Source: Dongia sedimenti (lineage in GTDB: Bacteria; Pseudomonadota; Alphaproteobacteria; Dongiales; Dongiaceae). Taken from it: 64,000 nt of DNA. Made by a program: the position numbers and the translations under genes. Shown in pieces: positions 34,255-43,500 of the stretch (position 1 is its first letter; each line of letters begins with the position of its first letter). The notes below the pieces were generated by a model. That model did not search any database and was not told the origin of the DNA. It saw only the letters and a list, made by a program, of their open reading frames with translations. The stretch spans positions 1 to 64,000 of the forward strand of contig JAUYVI010000010.1 in assembly GCA_030715195.1 (NCBI GenBank), written 5' to 3'.

Positions 34255-36207
34255 TCACTGCTTCGCCGCGGAATCCGGTGGCATCAAAATCAGCGTGACG
34301 CCGGCCTTGGCCAATGCCGCGGCCTGCGCGGGCGACGCGTCCTTGACGATCAACCGACAATGGCGCGCACTCAGCGCCTTTACCAGGCGACTTGCCGCTT
34401 CAGCCCCCACCGCCGCGGCGCCGCTAACTGCCAGGTGCCTTACCGCGATGGATGCGAGCCGTGACGAACTGGGCAATCTGCCGGCGAAGCTCGGATCTGA
34501 GATCGGCAATTCGAAGGCGACGGCTCGAAACAGAGTAGAGAGCCGCGTAGCGACATCCGTAAGCCTGGCCTGCGCAACGTCAGGCGGGAGATCGATGACT
34601 TCCACAACCACCTGACGTCGGCCCGCTTCGCCCAAGTTCCTGGCAACCTTGAGCCAGGTTTCGCAATCGCGCGCATGCGACAGCGTGATGAATCTGACCG
34701 AGGTTACGATGAGATCCGAATTGTTCTGCCCCATCGTGGCGAGAATCCGCTCGCTGGCACCCGCCAACAGGAAGATCTCGGCCTCAAGGCCATAGGGATT
34801 CTGCCCAAACGAAAGCAATGTATCCACGGCGACGCGAAGCGTCTTCGGCATTCGAACGACGAGGATCGGTGCAGGCTGATGCTGCTCGGTCTGGATGTGT
34901 TGAAATATCGCCTTTCCGCTTCGCAAGCCGGATTGGGCGGTCTCGCGGGCCTTGGCTTCAACCCGCCGCCGTTGCGTTTCCAGGCGCTCCTCCAGCGCAT
35001 CGATAATCGCTTCCTCGCCGCCGGCTGCCTCGGCGGCATCGACCACGACCGACGCTGTATAGGAGGCGACTTGCACCTGCATCACCTCGGGCATTTCGCC
35101 CATCAGCTTTTCGCGGATCTCCTCGCCGATGGCGCGGGCCTTGAATTGGGCTTCCGATTCGGTCAGGCGGTCGAAGAACACGAGGAAGCCGTCATTGCCG
35201 GAACGTCGGCAGAGGTCGCCCGCCTGGCAGTGTTTCTTGATGATCCGCTCCGCCAAGGCCAGGCTGCGCTCGGCGACTTCGGGCCAACGGTCGCCCAGGT
35301 TCTCGCGGATCGCCTCCAATCCGACCAATTGCAGCTTGCCAGCAACGACCGGTGCCGCCCCACTCTGCTTTCCCAGCGCTTGTCGCACCGCGTGTTCGAA
35401 ATTGGCGGGCGCCGCGCTTGGGCTGTCGGTCGCGATCTCGAGTTTGACGACAAAGTACTGCTGCTGGTCCGGTTGCTTGATCACCGTCAGATGCAGCACG
35501 CCCGCAACCGGCGTTCCCTTGCGGTGCAGTAGCTTCAGATTGAGTTGCTTGGTCTGGTCGACATTGTCATGGGCCGCGATCAGCTTCTCCAAAGCGGGAC
35601 GGCCGGACTCATCGACCAGCATCGAGAGCGGCTTGCCGATCGTGTCGAAGACACCCCAACCGAGTTGACGACTGAGGGCCGCATTGCTCATGATGATCGC
35701 CGCGGTGCTGTCGGCCACCAGCAATGGGTTATCGATCACCCCGAACACCGACGCCAGCAGTCGCTGAGTGGTCTCGCGTTGCTGCTCGGCCTGTTTGCGG
35801 TTGGTGATGTCCCGGCCGATCCGCACCAGATAATCCAGTGCCTTGTTCGGGCTCCAGATCGGAACCGTCGAGAGTTCGATCCAGTATTCCTTGCCCTTGG
35901 CGTCCTTGGCTTTCAGTTCGGCCGCAGTCGTCTCGCCCGTGTCGCGAATCTTCCGCAACTGGGCAAGCACCGTCGGCATGGCATCGGCCAACACGATGCG
36001 GCTGAGCGGCTGCCCGATCAACTGTTCCTTGGTGAATCCGGTCCGGCGCTCCGCGGCGGCGTTCATGAACTGGATCGCCGGACCTTGAGACGCATCGACA
36101 TTGCCGTCGGTGATCACGATGGTCTCTTGTGCCCGAGCCACCAGTGCCTCGGTCAATGCTGCGATCAGACTACGGTCCTTGGACATCTGGTCCATTGTGT
36201 CTGCCAT
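34255..36207 (-). CDS. PAS-PAS protein with degenerate GGDEF domain (650 aa)
   Basis: Cytoplasmic signalling protein with no signal peptide. PAS 1 spans about residues 20-135 (IVITDGNVDASQGPAIQFMN, ending GRDITNRKQAEQ) and PAS 2 about 145-260. A GGDEF-like domain follows (about 285-390), but the signature reads SGNDGF (336-341) in place of GGDEF, so diguanylate cyclase activity is unlikely. The last 230 residues resemble a divergent EAL-like or other alpha/beta domain that I cannot assign securely. It converges with the histidine kinase gene, 10 bp apart. It is probably a sensor or scaffold. Confidence 0.75.
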   Translation of the reverse strand: MADTMDQMSKDRSLIAALTEALVARAQETIVITDGNVDASQGPAIQFMNAAAERRTGFTKEQLIGQPLSRIVLADAMPTVLAQLRKIRDTGETTAAELKAKDAKGKEYWIELSTVPIWSPNKALDYLVRIGRDITNRKQAEQQRETTQRLLASVFGVIDNPLLVADSTAAIIMSNAALSRQLGWGVFDTIGKPLSMLVDESGRPALEKLIAAHDNVDQTKQLNLKLLHRKGTPVAGVLHLTVIKQPDQQQYFVVKLEIATDSPSAAPANFEHAVRQALGKQSGAAPVVAGKLQLVGLEAIRENLGDRWPEVAERSLALAERIIKKHCQAGDLCRRSGNDGFLVFFDRLTESEAQFKARAIGEEIREKLMGEMPEVMQVQVASYTASVVVDAAEAAGGEEAIIDALEERLETQRRRVEAKARETAQSGLRSGKAIFQHIQTEQHQPAPILVVRMPKTLRVAVDTLLSFGQNPYGLEAEIFLLAGASERILATMGQNNSDLIVTSVRFITLSHARDCETWLKVARNLGEAGRRQVVVEVIDLPPDVAQARLTDVATRLSTLFRAVAFELPISDPSFAGRLPSSSRLASIAVRHLAVSGAAAVGAEAASRLVKALSARHCRLIVKDASPAQAAALAKAGVTLILMPPDSAAKQ

Positions 36208-36395
36208 CGTTCCACGGCTTCCCTTGCCACCGCACCGGTCACCATAAGGAGCGAACTCAGATCACGCGACCGGGAACTAGGAATATTTCACCGCCGCGCT
36301 TAAGGGACCGTTAACCACATCGGCGCAGCCTCAAATTTGCAACTTCTCGGCACGGGCCGGCATTTGCGGGCACCGGATCTGATGGGGATCTTGAG

Positions 36396-36782
36396 ATGTC
36401 GCGGATCTTGGTTATCGATGACGACGCGGATTTTCGAGCCATGGCACGTCGTCTCCTCGAAGAGGAGGGCCACGAGGTGATCGAAGCGGGAACAGGCTCG
36501 GAAGGCATCGAGATGTTCCGCGCCCTGCAACCGGATGTCATCGTGACGGATATCTTCATGCCGGGGAAGTCGGGCGTCGAAACCATCATGCAGATTCGTG
36601 AGGAAAGCACGTCGGTCCGGATCATTGCCGTATCCGGGAACGGCGGAATTGCCGCCGGCGATATCCTGGGCTCGGCCTTGCGAGCGGGTGCAAACCAGAC
36701 GCTTGCGAAGCCCTTTCCCATGCGACAGTTCGTCGATGCCGTACAGGACGACAAGTCCACCGGCGGCGGCCAGTCACGATAG
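36396..36782 (+). CDS. Stand-alone response regulator receiver (128 aa)
   Basis: Single receiver domain of the CheY type. The acidic pocket DDD (residues 8-10), phospho-acceptor Asp52 in VIVTDIFMPGKSG, the Ser in IAVSGNGG and the Lys in LAKPFPMRQF are all present. No output domain is attached. GGGGATCTTGAG precedes the ATG. The loop IAAGDILGSALRAGAN is typical of alphaproteobacterial receivers found with hybrid or PAS kinases. Confidence 0.92.
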   Translation: MSRILVIDDDADFRAMARRLLEEEGHEVIEAGTGSEGIEMFRALQPDVIVTDIFMPGKSGVETIMQIREESTSVRIIAVSGNGGIAAGDILGSALRAGANQTLAKPFPMRQFVDAVQDDKSTGGGQSR

Positions 36783-36797
36783 AACGAAACGGAAGTC

Positions 36798-38015
36798 TCA
36801 GCCCAACGCGGCTTTGAGATCGGCCGTCGGATCGGCGGCGATCGCCGGCGCAATCGTCTTGCCCCCTTCCAGCGCCTTCTTCCCGAAGGCATAGGCCAGC
36901 GCATCGTTCATCGCATCGACCGCGATCAACACGCCCTGTCGGTAGTACCAGACCGATTGGCTGCCCGGCCGCTTGCCCGGCCGCACCACGACCTGGTCAT
37001 AGCCGCGGTTGAGACCGGCGATCTGCAGCTTCACGTCGTACTGGTCCGACCAGAACCAGGGCACGGGATTATAGGGCGCTGCGGCACCCAGCATCGCGGC
37101 CGCCGCATGCTCGGCCTGTTCGATCGCGTTCTGCACGGATTCGAGCCGCGTCCGCACGCCCTGCCACGGAAAGCTGGCGCAATCGCCCGCGGCGAAAATG
37201 TCGGGATCGGAGGTGCGGCCGCTCTCGTCCACCGAAATGCCGTTCTCCACGGCAAGCCCGGCCGCACGGGCGAGGTCGTCGTTGGGCAGCACGCCGATGC
37301 CGACGATGACGAGATCGGCGGGCAGTACGGTGCCGTCTTTCAGAAGAACCGAGGCGACGCGGCCATCGACGCCCTCAGTCCGCTCGAGGCCCGCGGCCTC
37401 GCGGATCGTCACGCCGTGGCACCGATGCAGCTCACGAAAATAGGCCGACGTCTCCGCAGCCGCGACGCGCTGCAGGATTCGCTCCGCCGCCTCGATCACC
37501 GTCACCTGCATGCCCTTGGCCGCCGTCACCGCGGCGGCCTCGAGACCGATATACCCGCCGCCGACCACGACCAGCCGCATGCCCGGCTTCAGCTGTGGGA
37601 TGATCGCGTCGGCATCGGCGAGGCCGCGGATCGTGACCACCCCGGGCAGCGCGCCGCCGATCTCCGCCGGCAAGGTGCGCGGCCGCGCCCCGCTGGTCAA
37701 TGCCAGCCGCCGATAGCGCAAGCGCGCTCCATCCGACAGCGTGAGCTCATGCTCCCGTGGCCACAGCGCGACGACGCGCTCCTCCAGCCGCAGCTCCACG
37801 TTCTGCTCGGCATACCAGTCGCGCGGCCGGATCAGCAGCCGCTCGACGTCGAGCTCGCCGGATACGTACTTTTTGGAGAGCGGCGGCCGCTGATAAGGCG
37901 GCACCTTCTCATCGCCGATCAGGATCAGCCGGCCGGCATGGCCGAGCGCCCGCAGCTTCGCCGCCAGCGCGACACCGGCCTGCCCGGCGCCGACGATGAC
38001 GATCGGGTCGGACAT
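36798..38015 (-). CDS. Ferredoxin reductase of the P450 system (405 aa)
   Basis: FAD-dependent NADH:ferredoxin oxidoreductase of the putidaredoxin/rhodocoxin-reductase type. FAD-binding IVIVGAGQAGVALAAKLR starts the protein; a second NAD-binding GGGYIGLEAAAV lies in the middle; the FAD-contacting DIFAAGDCASFP and the C-terminal WFWSDQYDVKLQIAGL complete the family pattern. It is the last gene of the catabolic operon. Its ATG overlaps the ferredoxin stop by one base (TAATG), so the pair is coupled. Together with the P450 this makes a full class I electron-transfer chain. Confidence 0.93.
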   Translation of the reverse strand: MSDPIVIVGAGQAGVALAAKLRALGHAGRLILIGDEKVPPYQRPPLSKKYVSGELDVERLLIRPRDWYAEQNVELRLEERVVALWPREHELTLSDGARLRYRRLALTSGARPRTLPAEIGGALPGVVTIRGLADADAIIPQLKPGMRLVVVGGGYIGLEAAAVTAAKGMQVTVIEAAERILQRVAAAETSAYFRELHRCHGVTIREAAGLERTEGVDGRVASVLLKDGTVLPADLVIVGIGVLPNDDLARAAGLAVENGISVDESGRTSDPDIFAAGDCASFPWQGVRTRLESVQNAIEQAEHAAAAMLGAAAPYNPVPWFWSDQYDVKLQIAGLNRGYDQVVVRPGKRPGSQSVWYYRQGVLIAVDAMNDALAYAFGKKALEGGKTIAPAIAADPTADLKAALG

Positions 38016-38332
38016 TAAATGTAGGGTACGCGCAGGATGAGGCCATCGAGCTCCGGCACCGCCTTGATCTGGCAGGAGAGGCGGCTAGTCGGCTTCCGTT
38101 CGGCGACGGTGATTTCCAGCATGTCGCTTTCCATGTCGTCGGGAGCGCCGGTCTTCGCATACCACGCGGGATCTACATAGACATGGCAGGTGGCGCAGGA
38201 CAGGCAACCGCCGCATTCGCCGATCACGTTCGGCACGTTCTTGGCGACTGCCGCTTCCATCAGGTTATGGCCGACCGGCACGTCGGCGGTGATTTCTTTC
38301 CCGTCCTTGAGGATCCAGGTGACCTTCGGCAT
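38015..38332 (-). CDS. 2Fe-2S ferredoxin, putidaredoxin/adrenodoxin type (105 aa)
   Basis: Electron carrier between the adjacent reductase and P450. Cluster ligands are Cys40, Cys46 and Cys49 (ECGGCLSCATCHVYV, with an extra Cys43) and Cys87 in RLSCQIK, which is the C-x5-C-x2-C...C pattern of vertebrate-type ferredoxins. The ATG at 38332 gives the usual length. It lies 16 bp after the glutamine-synthetase-like gene. Confidence 0.95.
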   Translation of the reverse strand: MPKVTWILKDGKEITADVPVGHNLMEAAVAKNVPNVIGECGGCLSCATCHVYVDPAWYAKTGAPDDMESDMLEITVAERKPTSRLSCQIKAVPELDGLILRVPYI

Positions 38333-38348
38333 CAGGCAGGCTCTTTCA

Positions 38349-39635
38349 TCAGACGTAATAAATGTAGTAGTCGCGCAGGGCATCGCCTTCCAACGCCGCC
38401 GTCCGCTCCAATTCCAGCTCCTTGATACCGATATGGTTGGCAACCAGCAACTCCCCGACCGCGGAAACCAGCGGCTGATCCGCCGCCAATGCCTTCAGCG
38501 CCTCGGCCAAGCTGTCCGGCGTGCCGTCGGTTGCGTCGTGGTTCATGATGCAATCGGCGGTCTCGGCCGGCGGCAGCGCGTACTGGTTGACGACACCGAG
38601 GCGCGCCGCCTGCAGGACCGCGGCGACCAGGGTGTAGGGATTGGCGGCGGCATCGCCCATGCGATGCTCGAGCCGCGCCTTGACCCCGGTCTCGGCGGAA
38701 AGCCGCGTGGTGACGCCGCGGTGATCGATTCCCCAGTTGCGCCAATAGCCCGAGAGGCTAGCCGGCTTCAGCCGCTCGTAGGAATTGACGGTCGGCGCCA
38801 CCAGGCCCGCCATGCCGCGATGATGGTGCATCAGCCCGGCGATACAGCCTTTGGTGAGATCGGTCATCTCGCCGGGCTTCGAATTGCCGAACACGTTCTT
38901 GCCGTTCCGATCGGAGAAGCTGAAGTTCACATGCAGCCCGCTGCCGCCCTTGTTCAGGAACGGCTTCGGCATGAAGGTGAGGATGATGCCGTGGTCGAGC
39001 GCCACCTCGCGTGCCAGCACCCGGAACAGGAAGATGTCATCGACCGCCTTCACCGCCTCGTCATAGGTCAGCGTGAACTCGAATTGCGGTGAGTCGTATT
39101 CCGAGGTGATGCAGTCGATCCGGAAGCCGAGTTCACTCGCCTTCGCCCAGATCGCATCGGTGAAACGCAGCGGATCGGCGAACCGGCCCGTGCTGTAGAC
39201 ATAGGCGCCGGGCGTGTCATAGGGGACCAGCTTGCCCTCGGCATTGCGCTGGAAGGCGAAGGCTTCGAGCTCCAGCCCGACCTTGGGATTCAATCCCATG
39301 GCCTGCCAGTCCTTGACCGCCTGCTTCAGCCGGCCGCGGCCGCAGATGCCGAGCGGCGCGCCCTTGCTGTCGTAAAGATCCGCGATCACCACCCTGGTGC
39401 TCGGCTCCCAGCCGTCGCGGATATCGGCGCCGACATAGACCGCGTCCATGTCGGGTAGTCCTTCGAGCATGGTGCCGCCCGGGGCCGGCGCCATCTCCTT
39501 GTCATAGGTCAGCGCGAAGGTGCCCTGGCAGAACCGCGTCGAGCCGTCGCCGATCTTGCTTGCCGGCATGTACTTGCCGCGCGCGATGCTCAGGTGATCG
39601 CAGAACAGCAGACGGAGTCGGTCCGTCGTCCCCAT
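38349..39635 (-). CDS. Glutamine-synthetase-like ligase (428 aa)
   Basis: Member of the glutamine synthetase superfamily, probably an ATP-dependent gamma-glutamyl ligase acting on an amine other than ammonia. The N-terminal beta-grasp and catalytic domain are present: GLELEAFAFQ, GGSGLHVNFSFSD (cf. the GSGxHxHxS metal motif, with the second His replaced by Asn) and ARLEHRMGDAAANPY near the C-terminus. It is shorter than GlnA and lacks the adenylylation loop of GlnA. Known relatives glutamylate polyamines, isopropylamine or aniline before oxidation. Its place inside a P450 and ring-cleavage operon suggests an amine substrate. The specific substrate is unknown. Confidence 0.85.
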   Translation of the reverse strand: MGTTDRLRLLFCDHLSIARGKYMPASKIGDGSTRFCQGTFALTYDKEMAPAPGGTMLEGLPDMDAVYVGADIRDGWEPSTRVVIADLYDSKGAPLGICGRGRLKQAVKDWQAMGLNPKVGLELEAFAFQRNAEGKLVPYDTPGAYVYSTGRFADPLRFTDAIWAKASELGFRIDCITSEYDSPQFEFTLTYDEAVKAVDDIFLFRVLAREVALDHGIILTFMPKPFLNKGGSGLHVNFSFSDRNGKNVFGNSKPGEMTDLTKGCIAGLMHHHRGMAGLVAPTVNSYERLKPASLSGYWRNWGIDHRGVTTRLSAETGVKARLEHRMGDAAANPYTLVAAVLQAARLGVVNQYALPPAETADCIMNHDATDGTPDSLAEALKALAADQPLVSAVGELLVANHIGIKELELERTAALEGDALRDYYIYYV

Positions 39636-39666
39636 CTCTAGTCTCCCCGTGGTCTCGTCGTTCTTC

Positions 39667-40929
39667 TTATTGCAGTGTCACCTTCACCGGCAGGCGCTTG
39701 ATGCCGCCGATGAAGTTGGAACGCAGGAACTCGTGCGGGCCGGCCTGCTCCAGGAGCTTCACCCGCTTGACGAACTCCTGCAACAGAATCCGCACCTCCA
39801 GCCGGGCCAGCCACATGCCGAGGCAGATGTGCGGCCCACCCTGACCGAACGCGATGTGCCGGTTCGGCGTCCGCGCGAGGTCGATCTCGAACGGGCTCTC
39901 GAAGGCCTCCTCGTCGCGATTGCCCGAGACGAACCAGAGCAAGACTTTGTCGCCTTCCTTGACCGTCTTGCCATGCAGTTCGAAGTCTCGTGTCGCGGTG
40001 CGCCGGAAATGCATGGTCGGCGAGGCCCAGCGGATGAACTCGTCCGGCGCCGTCTCCCAGATCGAAGTGCCGCCATTGCGCAACTGCTCCATCAGCACCG
40101 GCCGGTTGGCCAATGCAAACAGCGAGGCAGCGATCGAATAGCGCGTCGTATCGTTGCCGGCCGCGACCAGCAGGCAGAAGAAGTTCCGGAACTCCAGCTC
40201 GGAGATCACATTGCCATGGGAATCCGGCTGCAGGATCAGATGCAGCACGCCTTTGGTATCGCCGCGCGCCTGCTTATCCGCCATCAGCTTCTTGGCATAT
40301 TCGTAGAGCTCGGCACCGGCCGGCGACCGGAACGGCATCAGCCGATAGGCCTCGGTATCCACCTGGTCCAGCACATGCTTGGTGAACTCGGGGTCGGTGT
40401 TGGCGATCAGCTGATCGCCCTTCTCCACCAGCCAGTCGAGATCGCTGTCGGGCGTGCCGAGGATCTGCCCCAGCATACGCATCGGCAATTGCCGCGCGAT
40501 CTCCTTCGTTGCATCGAACGACCCTTGCGCCAGCGCCGTGTCGAGAATGTCGTCGCACAGCTTGCGGATCTGCTCGGCGAATTGCGCGATCACCGGCTGG
40601 GAGAAGGCCTTCGCCACCAGCACGCGGGTGCGCGTGTGTTCCGGCGGATCGGTCTCCTGGAAGGTGCGGCGCGCCAGGTACTCCTCATAGGTCTGGTCTT
40701 CCATCCGGATGCCGCGCGCCGAACTCAGAAGCTTGCTGTCGCGGTTCAATTCCAGGATGTCGTGATGCCGGGTCACCGACCAGAACCCCTGGCCGCCCTT
40801 GTAGTCGCACCAGGCCAGCGGATCCTCATGTCGCAGTCGCGCGAACGTGTTGTGGGGCGCGCCGCGCACGAAGGAATCGTGGCTGGAGAGATCGGCATGG
40901 CCGTCGTCGATGGGCGTGAAGATCGTCAT
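39667..40929 (-). CDS. Cytochrome P450 (420 aa)
   Basis: Soluble bacterial class I P450 monooxygenase. The heme-thiolate cysteine is Cys369 in FGQGGPHICLGMWLARLE, the oxygen-activation I-helix reads AAGNDTTRYSI, and the ExxR and meander regions are recognisable. No membrane anchor is present, as usual in bacteria. It would take electrons from the ferredoxin and reductase encoded 1.3-2.9 kb downstream. Hydroxylation or O-dealkylation of an aromatic is likely, but the substrate is not deducible. Confidence 0.95.
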   Translation of the reverse strand: MTIFTPIDDGHADLSSHDSFVRGAPHNTFARLRHEDPLAWCDYKGGQGFWSVTRHHDILELNRDSKLLSSARGIRMEDQTYEEYLARRTFQETDPPEHTRTRVLVAKAFSQPVIAQFAEQIRKLCDDILDTALAQGSFDATKEIARQLPMRMLGQILGTPDSDLDWLVEKGDQLIANTDPEFTKHVLDQVDTEAYRLMPFRSPAGAELYEYAKKLMADKQARGDTKGVLHLILQPDSHGNVISELEFRNFFCLLVAAGNDTTRYSIAASLFALANRPVLMEQLRNGGTSIWETAPDEFIRWASPTMHFRRTATRDFELHGKTVKEGDKVLLWFVSGNRDEEAFESPFEIDLARTPNRHIAFGQGGPHICLGMWLARLEVRILLQEFVKRVKLLEQAGPHEFLRSNFIGGIKRLPVKVTLQ

Positions 40930-40949
40930 TTCAGGCAGGCTCCTCCAAC

Positions 40950-41735
40950 CTAAGGCGACGGCACCAAACTGCGGCCGCCGTTCCAGGTGACGCCGATCTG
41001 GCGGTAGTACCCGCCGATGATTTCCTTGACCTCCAGCCCGGCCAGTTCCTCGGTCGGCACGTCATAGAGGCGGAAGCTCTCGACATCGGCGATCCAGGGC
41101 TTGCCGCCCTCGAACTTGGCGCCGGTCGATTCGATCAACTCGACATGGGCGTCGCCCTTGCCATCTATAGCCGGCAGCCAGCGGTGATGGGCCATCGGAT
41201 GACCGTTCACGAAGCCGTTCTTCTCGACCTCGCCGCGGAGCGTGATCACCGCATCGGCAATCCGCCGATCCGCCGCCGCCAGAGTGGCGCCGAACACCGC
41301 GCCCGCCGCCAGGCGCGGCGCCGGACCGAACGGGTGCGGCCGGGTCATGTGGATCGAGCCGAGCTTCTTCGGATAGCCCTGGTGGATGCCGCGCAGCAGC
41401 GCGAAGTCCTTATCGACCCAGATGTAGACGCAGCGCGAATAGGTCCGACCGTCGAACTTGCAGCGCACGACGACGAAGGCCTCCTTGTATTGCGCGCGGA
41501 TCGGGTCCAGCAGCTCCTCTTTCGAATCCCCGCAAGACTGCCAATCGGCCCAGATCAGCGCCACCGCACCCGGATCCTCATCGGCCGGAGTCAGCGGCGC
41601 CGGCAGTAAGGCCGCGACATTCTTCGGATCGGTGCGGTACTCGATGGTCAGCAGGTCGCCGGAATAGTGCCAAGGCGGCGGGGGAATGAGCGACGAACGG
41701 CCGGTGGCGCTGCGCGGGTAGAAGAAGCCCTTCAT
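40950..41735 (-). CDS. Acetoacetate decarboxylase-family protein (261 aa)
   Basis: Member of the acetoacetate decarboxylase-like superfamily. The Schiff-base lysine region GYPKKLGSI is conserved (Lys123/Lys124), as are EYRTDPKNVAALLP at the N-terminus and the GGYY-type C-terminal end. Such homologues also act as decarboxylases, aldolases or hydratases. Here it may process a ring-cleavage product in place of a missing downstream enzyme. I chose ATG 41735, with GGAG 12 nt upstream and 2 bp after the previous stop; an upstream frame to 41783 overlaps the previous gene. Confidence 0.85.
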   Translation of the reverse strand: MKGFFYPRSATGRSSLIPPPPWHYSGDLLTIEYRTDPKNVAALLPAPLTPADEDPGAVALIWADWQSCGDSKEELLDPIRAQYKEAFVVVRCKFDGRTYSRCVYIWVDKDFALLRGIHQGYPKKLGSIHMTRPHPFGPAPRLAAGAVFGATLAAADRRIADAVITLRGEVEKNGFVNGHPMAHHRWLPAIDGKGDAHVELIESTGAKFEGGKPWIADVESFRLYDVPTEELAGLEVKEIIGGYYRQIGVTWNGGRSLVPSP

Positions 41736-41737
41736 GT

Positions 41738-42592
41738 TCAGGCTCCCGGCTTCTTCGGCGGGCGGATGCCGCGGAATTCCCAATCGCCGCCTTGGGCGGT
41801 CGAGAGCACCTCCTCGGATTCGCTCGGCTGCGCGCCGACATCGTCGCGGATCGGCTCCGGTCCCTCGACGATGGTGTTGGACAGGCGGCCCAATCCTTCC
41901 ACCTCGACCTCGACCAGGTCGCCCGGCTGAACGGGGCGCGAATTGGCTGGCGTGCCGGAGAGCAGCACGTCACCGGGTTCCAGCGTGATGGTGCGCGCGA
42001 TGTCGGCGACCAGGTAATGCATATCCCAAGTCATCTCCGCCGTGTTGCCGTCCTGCTTCAGCTGGCCGTTCACGTACGTCCGCAGATACTTGTTCCGGAA
42101 GTCCCAGCCTTCCACGAGTCCTGGCCCGAGCGGGCAGAGCGTGTCGCTGCCCTTGACCCGCAGCATCGAGCCCGCGTCGGTGTCGCGGAAGTCGTGCAAG
42201 CCGAAATCGTTCGCCACCGTGTAGCCGCGGATATAGTCGCCTGCCTCTTGCGGCGAGACGTTGCGGCAGCGACCGCCGATCACGATCGCGACCTCGCCCT
42301 CATAGTTCAGCCATTTGCAGCGCTTTGGCCGCACGACCTCGCCGCGATGGGAATTGAGCGAGGAGATCGGCTTGTGGAAATAGGTCGGCGTCGCCGAGAG
42401 CTTGATCTGGAATTCCTTGACCCGGCTGACATGGTTCAAGTGCACGCAGATGATCTTGGTCGGCATCACCGGGGGCAGGTGCTGCGCATCGGCGATCTTC
42501 ACCCGGCGCCCGTCATCGGCCACGAGTTCCTCACCCTGGCGCTCGACCTCGACCACCGCACCGGCCAACAGGATTCGCCGCGTCTCCCGCAC
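41738..42592 (-). CDS. Fumarylacetoacetate hydrolase-family protein, HpaG-like (284 aa)
   Basis: Metal-dependent enzyme of the FAH superfamily, which includes HpaG-type isomerase/decarboxylases of the homoprotocatechuate pathway. Metal-binding acidic residues appear in NYEGEVAIVIGGRCRN and in ANDFGLHDFRD, and KGSDTLCPLGPGLV and SGTPANS match the family. An N-terminal 60-residue extension precedes the domain. It lies 11 bp after the extradiol dioxygenase gene and 2 bp before the decarboxylase-like gene. The specific step, hydrolysis or decarboxylation, is inference. Confidence 0.88.
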   Translation of the reverse strand: MRETRRILLAGAVVEVERQGEELVADDGRRVKIADAQHLPPVMPTKIICVHLNHVSRVKEFQIKLSATPTYFHKPISSLNSHRGEVVRPKRCKWLNYEGEVAIVIGGRCRNVSPQEAGDYIRGYTVANDFGLHDFRDTDAGSMLRVKGSDTLCPLGPGLVEGWDFRNKYLRTYVNGQLKQDGNTAEMTWDMHYLVADIARTITLEPGDVLLSGTPANSRPVQPGDLVEVEVEGLGRLSNTIVEGPEPIRDDVGAQPSESEEVLSTAQGGDWEFRGIRPPKKPGA

Positions 42593-42603
42593 GTTCAGTC
42601 CTC

Positions 42604-43500
42604 CTACTGCGCCGCCTTGCGGCGTGCCTGCCAGCCGTCACCCGGCCGGTCGAACCAGATATGCACCTGGCCGGTGCCGATCGAGTTCTCGTACTCGCTG
42701 TAGAGCCGGCCCGGCGCGCAGAAATCGGCCTCGCCCATGGCCGCCGCCATCATCACGTAGTGACCGAAATTGGCCTCGGGCTTGTACTGCAGGAACTCCG
42801 GCATCGCCTTCAGCACGCGCGCATGATCGCCGGCCTTCATCCAGTCGAGGCGATCGAGGTCCGCCCTGGCATGGGCCGGGCTGAAGATGTGCTCGACTCC
42901 CGCCGCCTCATGCGCGCGCAGCTTGCTCAAGGGCCAGAATTTGTGGCTCATCGCACCGGAGGCGAGCAGCAGGACCTTGCGGTCGATGCCGGCGATCGCC
43001 TCGCCCAGCGCCCGGCCGACCCGCAGAAAGTCATCGGTCTCGCCGGTCTGCGCGCAGGAAACCGAGACCCAGGCCTCGTTCGCCTTCTGCAGATAGGTCA
43101 TCAGGTTCACGGTCGCGTACTGAATCGGCAGGCAGGGATCGTCGATCGGCGTGATCCAGGTACCGTGCTTGCCGGCGAGTGCCGTAACGGCCTTGGCAAA
43201 TTCCGGGTCGCCCGGCGCGTCATAGGGCACCTGGGACATGCCGCGCGGCAGTTCGTCCGAAGTATATTTGCCGTGACGCCGCGCGTGCGACGTGATCACG
43301 AACTCGACCGTGGTGAACCAGTGCGAATCCAGCACCACGACCAGATCGTAGTCGAGCTTCGACAGGACCTCGGCCTTGAGCCGGTTGAGGCCCGTCACTA
43401 CCGAGAACTCCTGCCCGTTGTTCAACTCGTAGCGGATCGCCTTCGGCAACATGACCGTGGGGACATGCGCCAGGAGTCCGCAGCCTGCGACCTCACCCAT
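42604..43500 (-). CDS. Class III extradiol ring-cleavage dioxygenase (298 aa)
   Basis: Probable catecholic meta-cleavage dioxygenase of the LigB superfamily, closest in style to 3,4-dihydroxyphenylacetate 2,3-dioxygenase (HpaD/HpcB). Iron-ligand candidates are the early His in LLAHVPTVM and the His in VLDSHWFTT, plus an acidic residue downstream. SGAMSHKFWPL and GHYVMMAAAMG are family features. I chose ATG 43500 (GGAG 5 nt upstream); ATG 43515 would add five residues. It overlaps the end of the aldehyde dehydrogenase gene. Substrate catechol unknown. Confidence 0.88.
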   Translation of the reverse strand: MGEVAGCGLLAHVPTVMLPKAIRYELNNGQEFSVVTGLNRLKAEVLSKLDYDLVVVLDSHWFTTVEFVITSHARRHGKYTSDELPRGMSQVPYDAPGDPEFAKAVTALAGKHGTWITPIDDPCLPIQYATVNLMTYLQKANEAWVSVSCAQTGETDDFLRVGRALGEAIAGIDRKVLLLASGAMSHKFWPLSKLRAHEAAGVEHIFSPAHARADLDRLDWMKAGDHARVLKAMPEFLQYKPEANFGHYVMMAAAMGEADFCAPGRLYSEYENSIGTGQVHIWFDRPGDGWQARRKAAQ

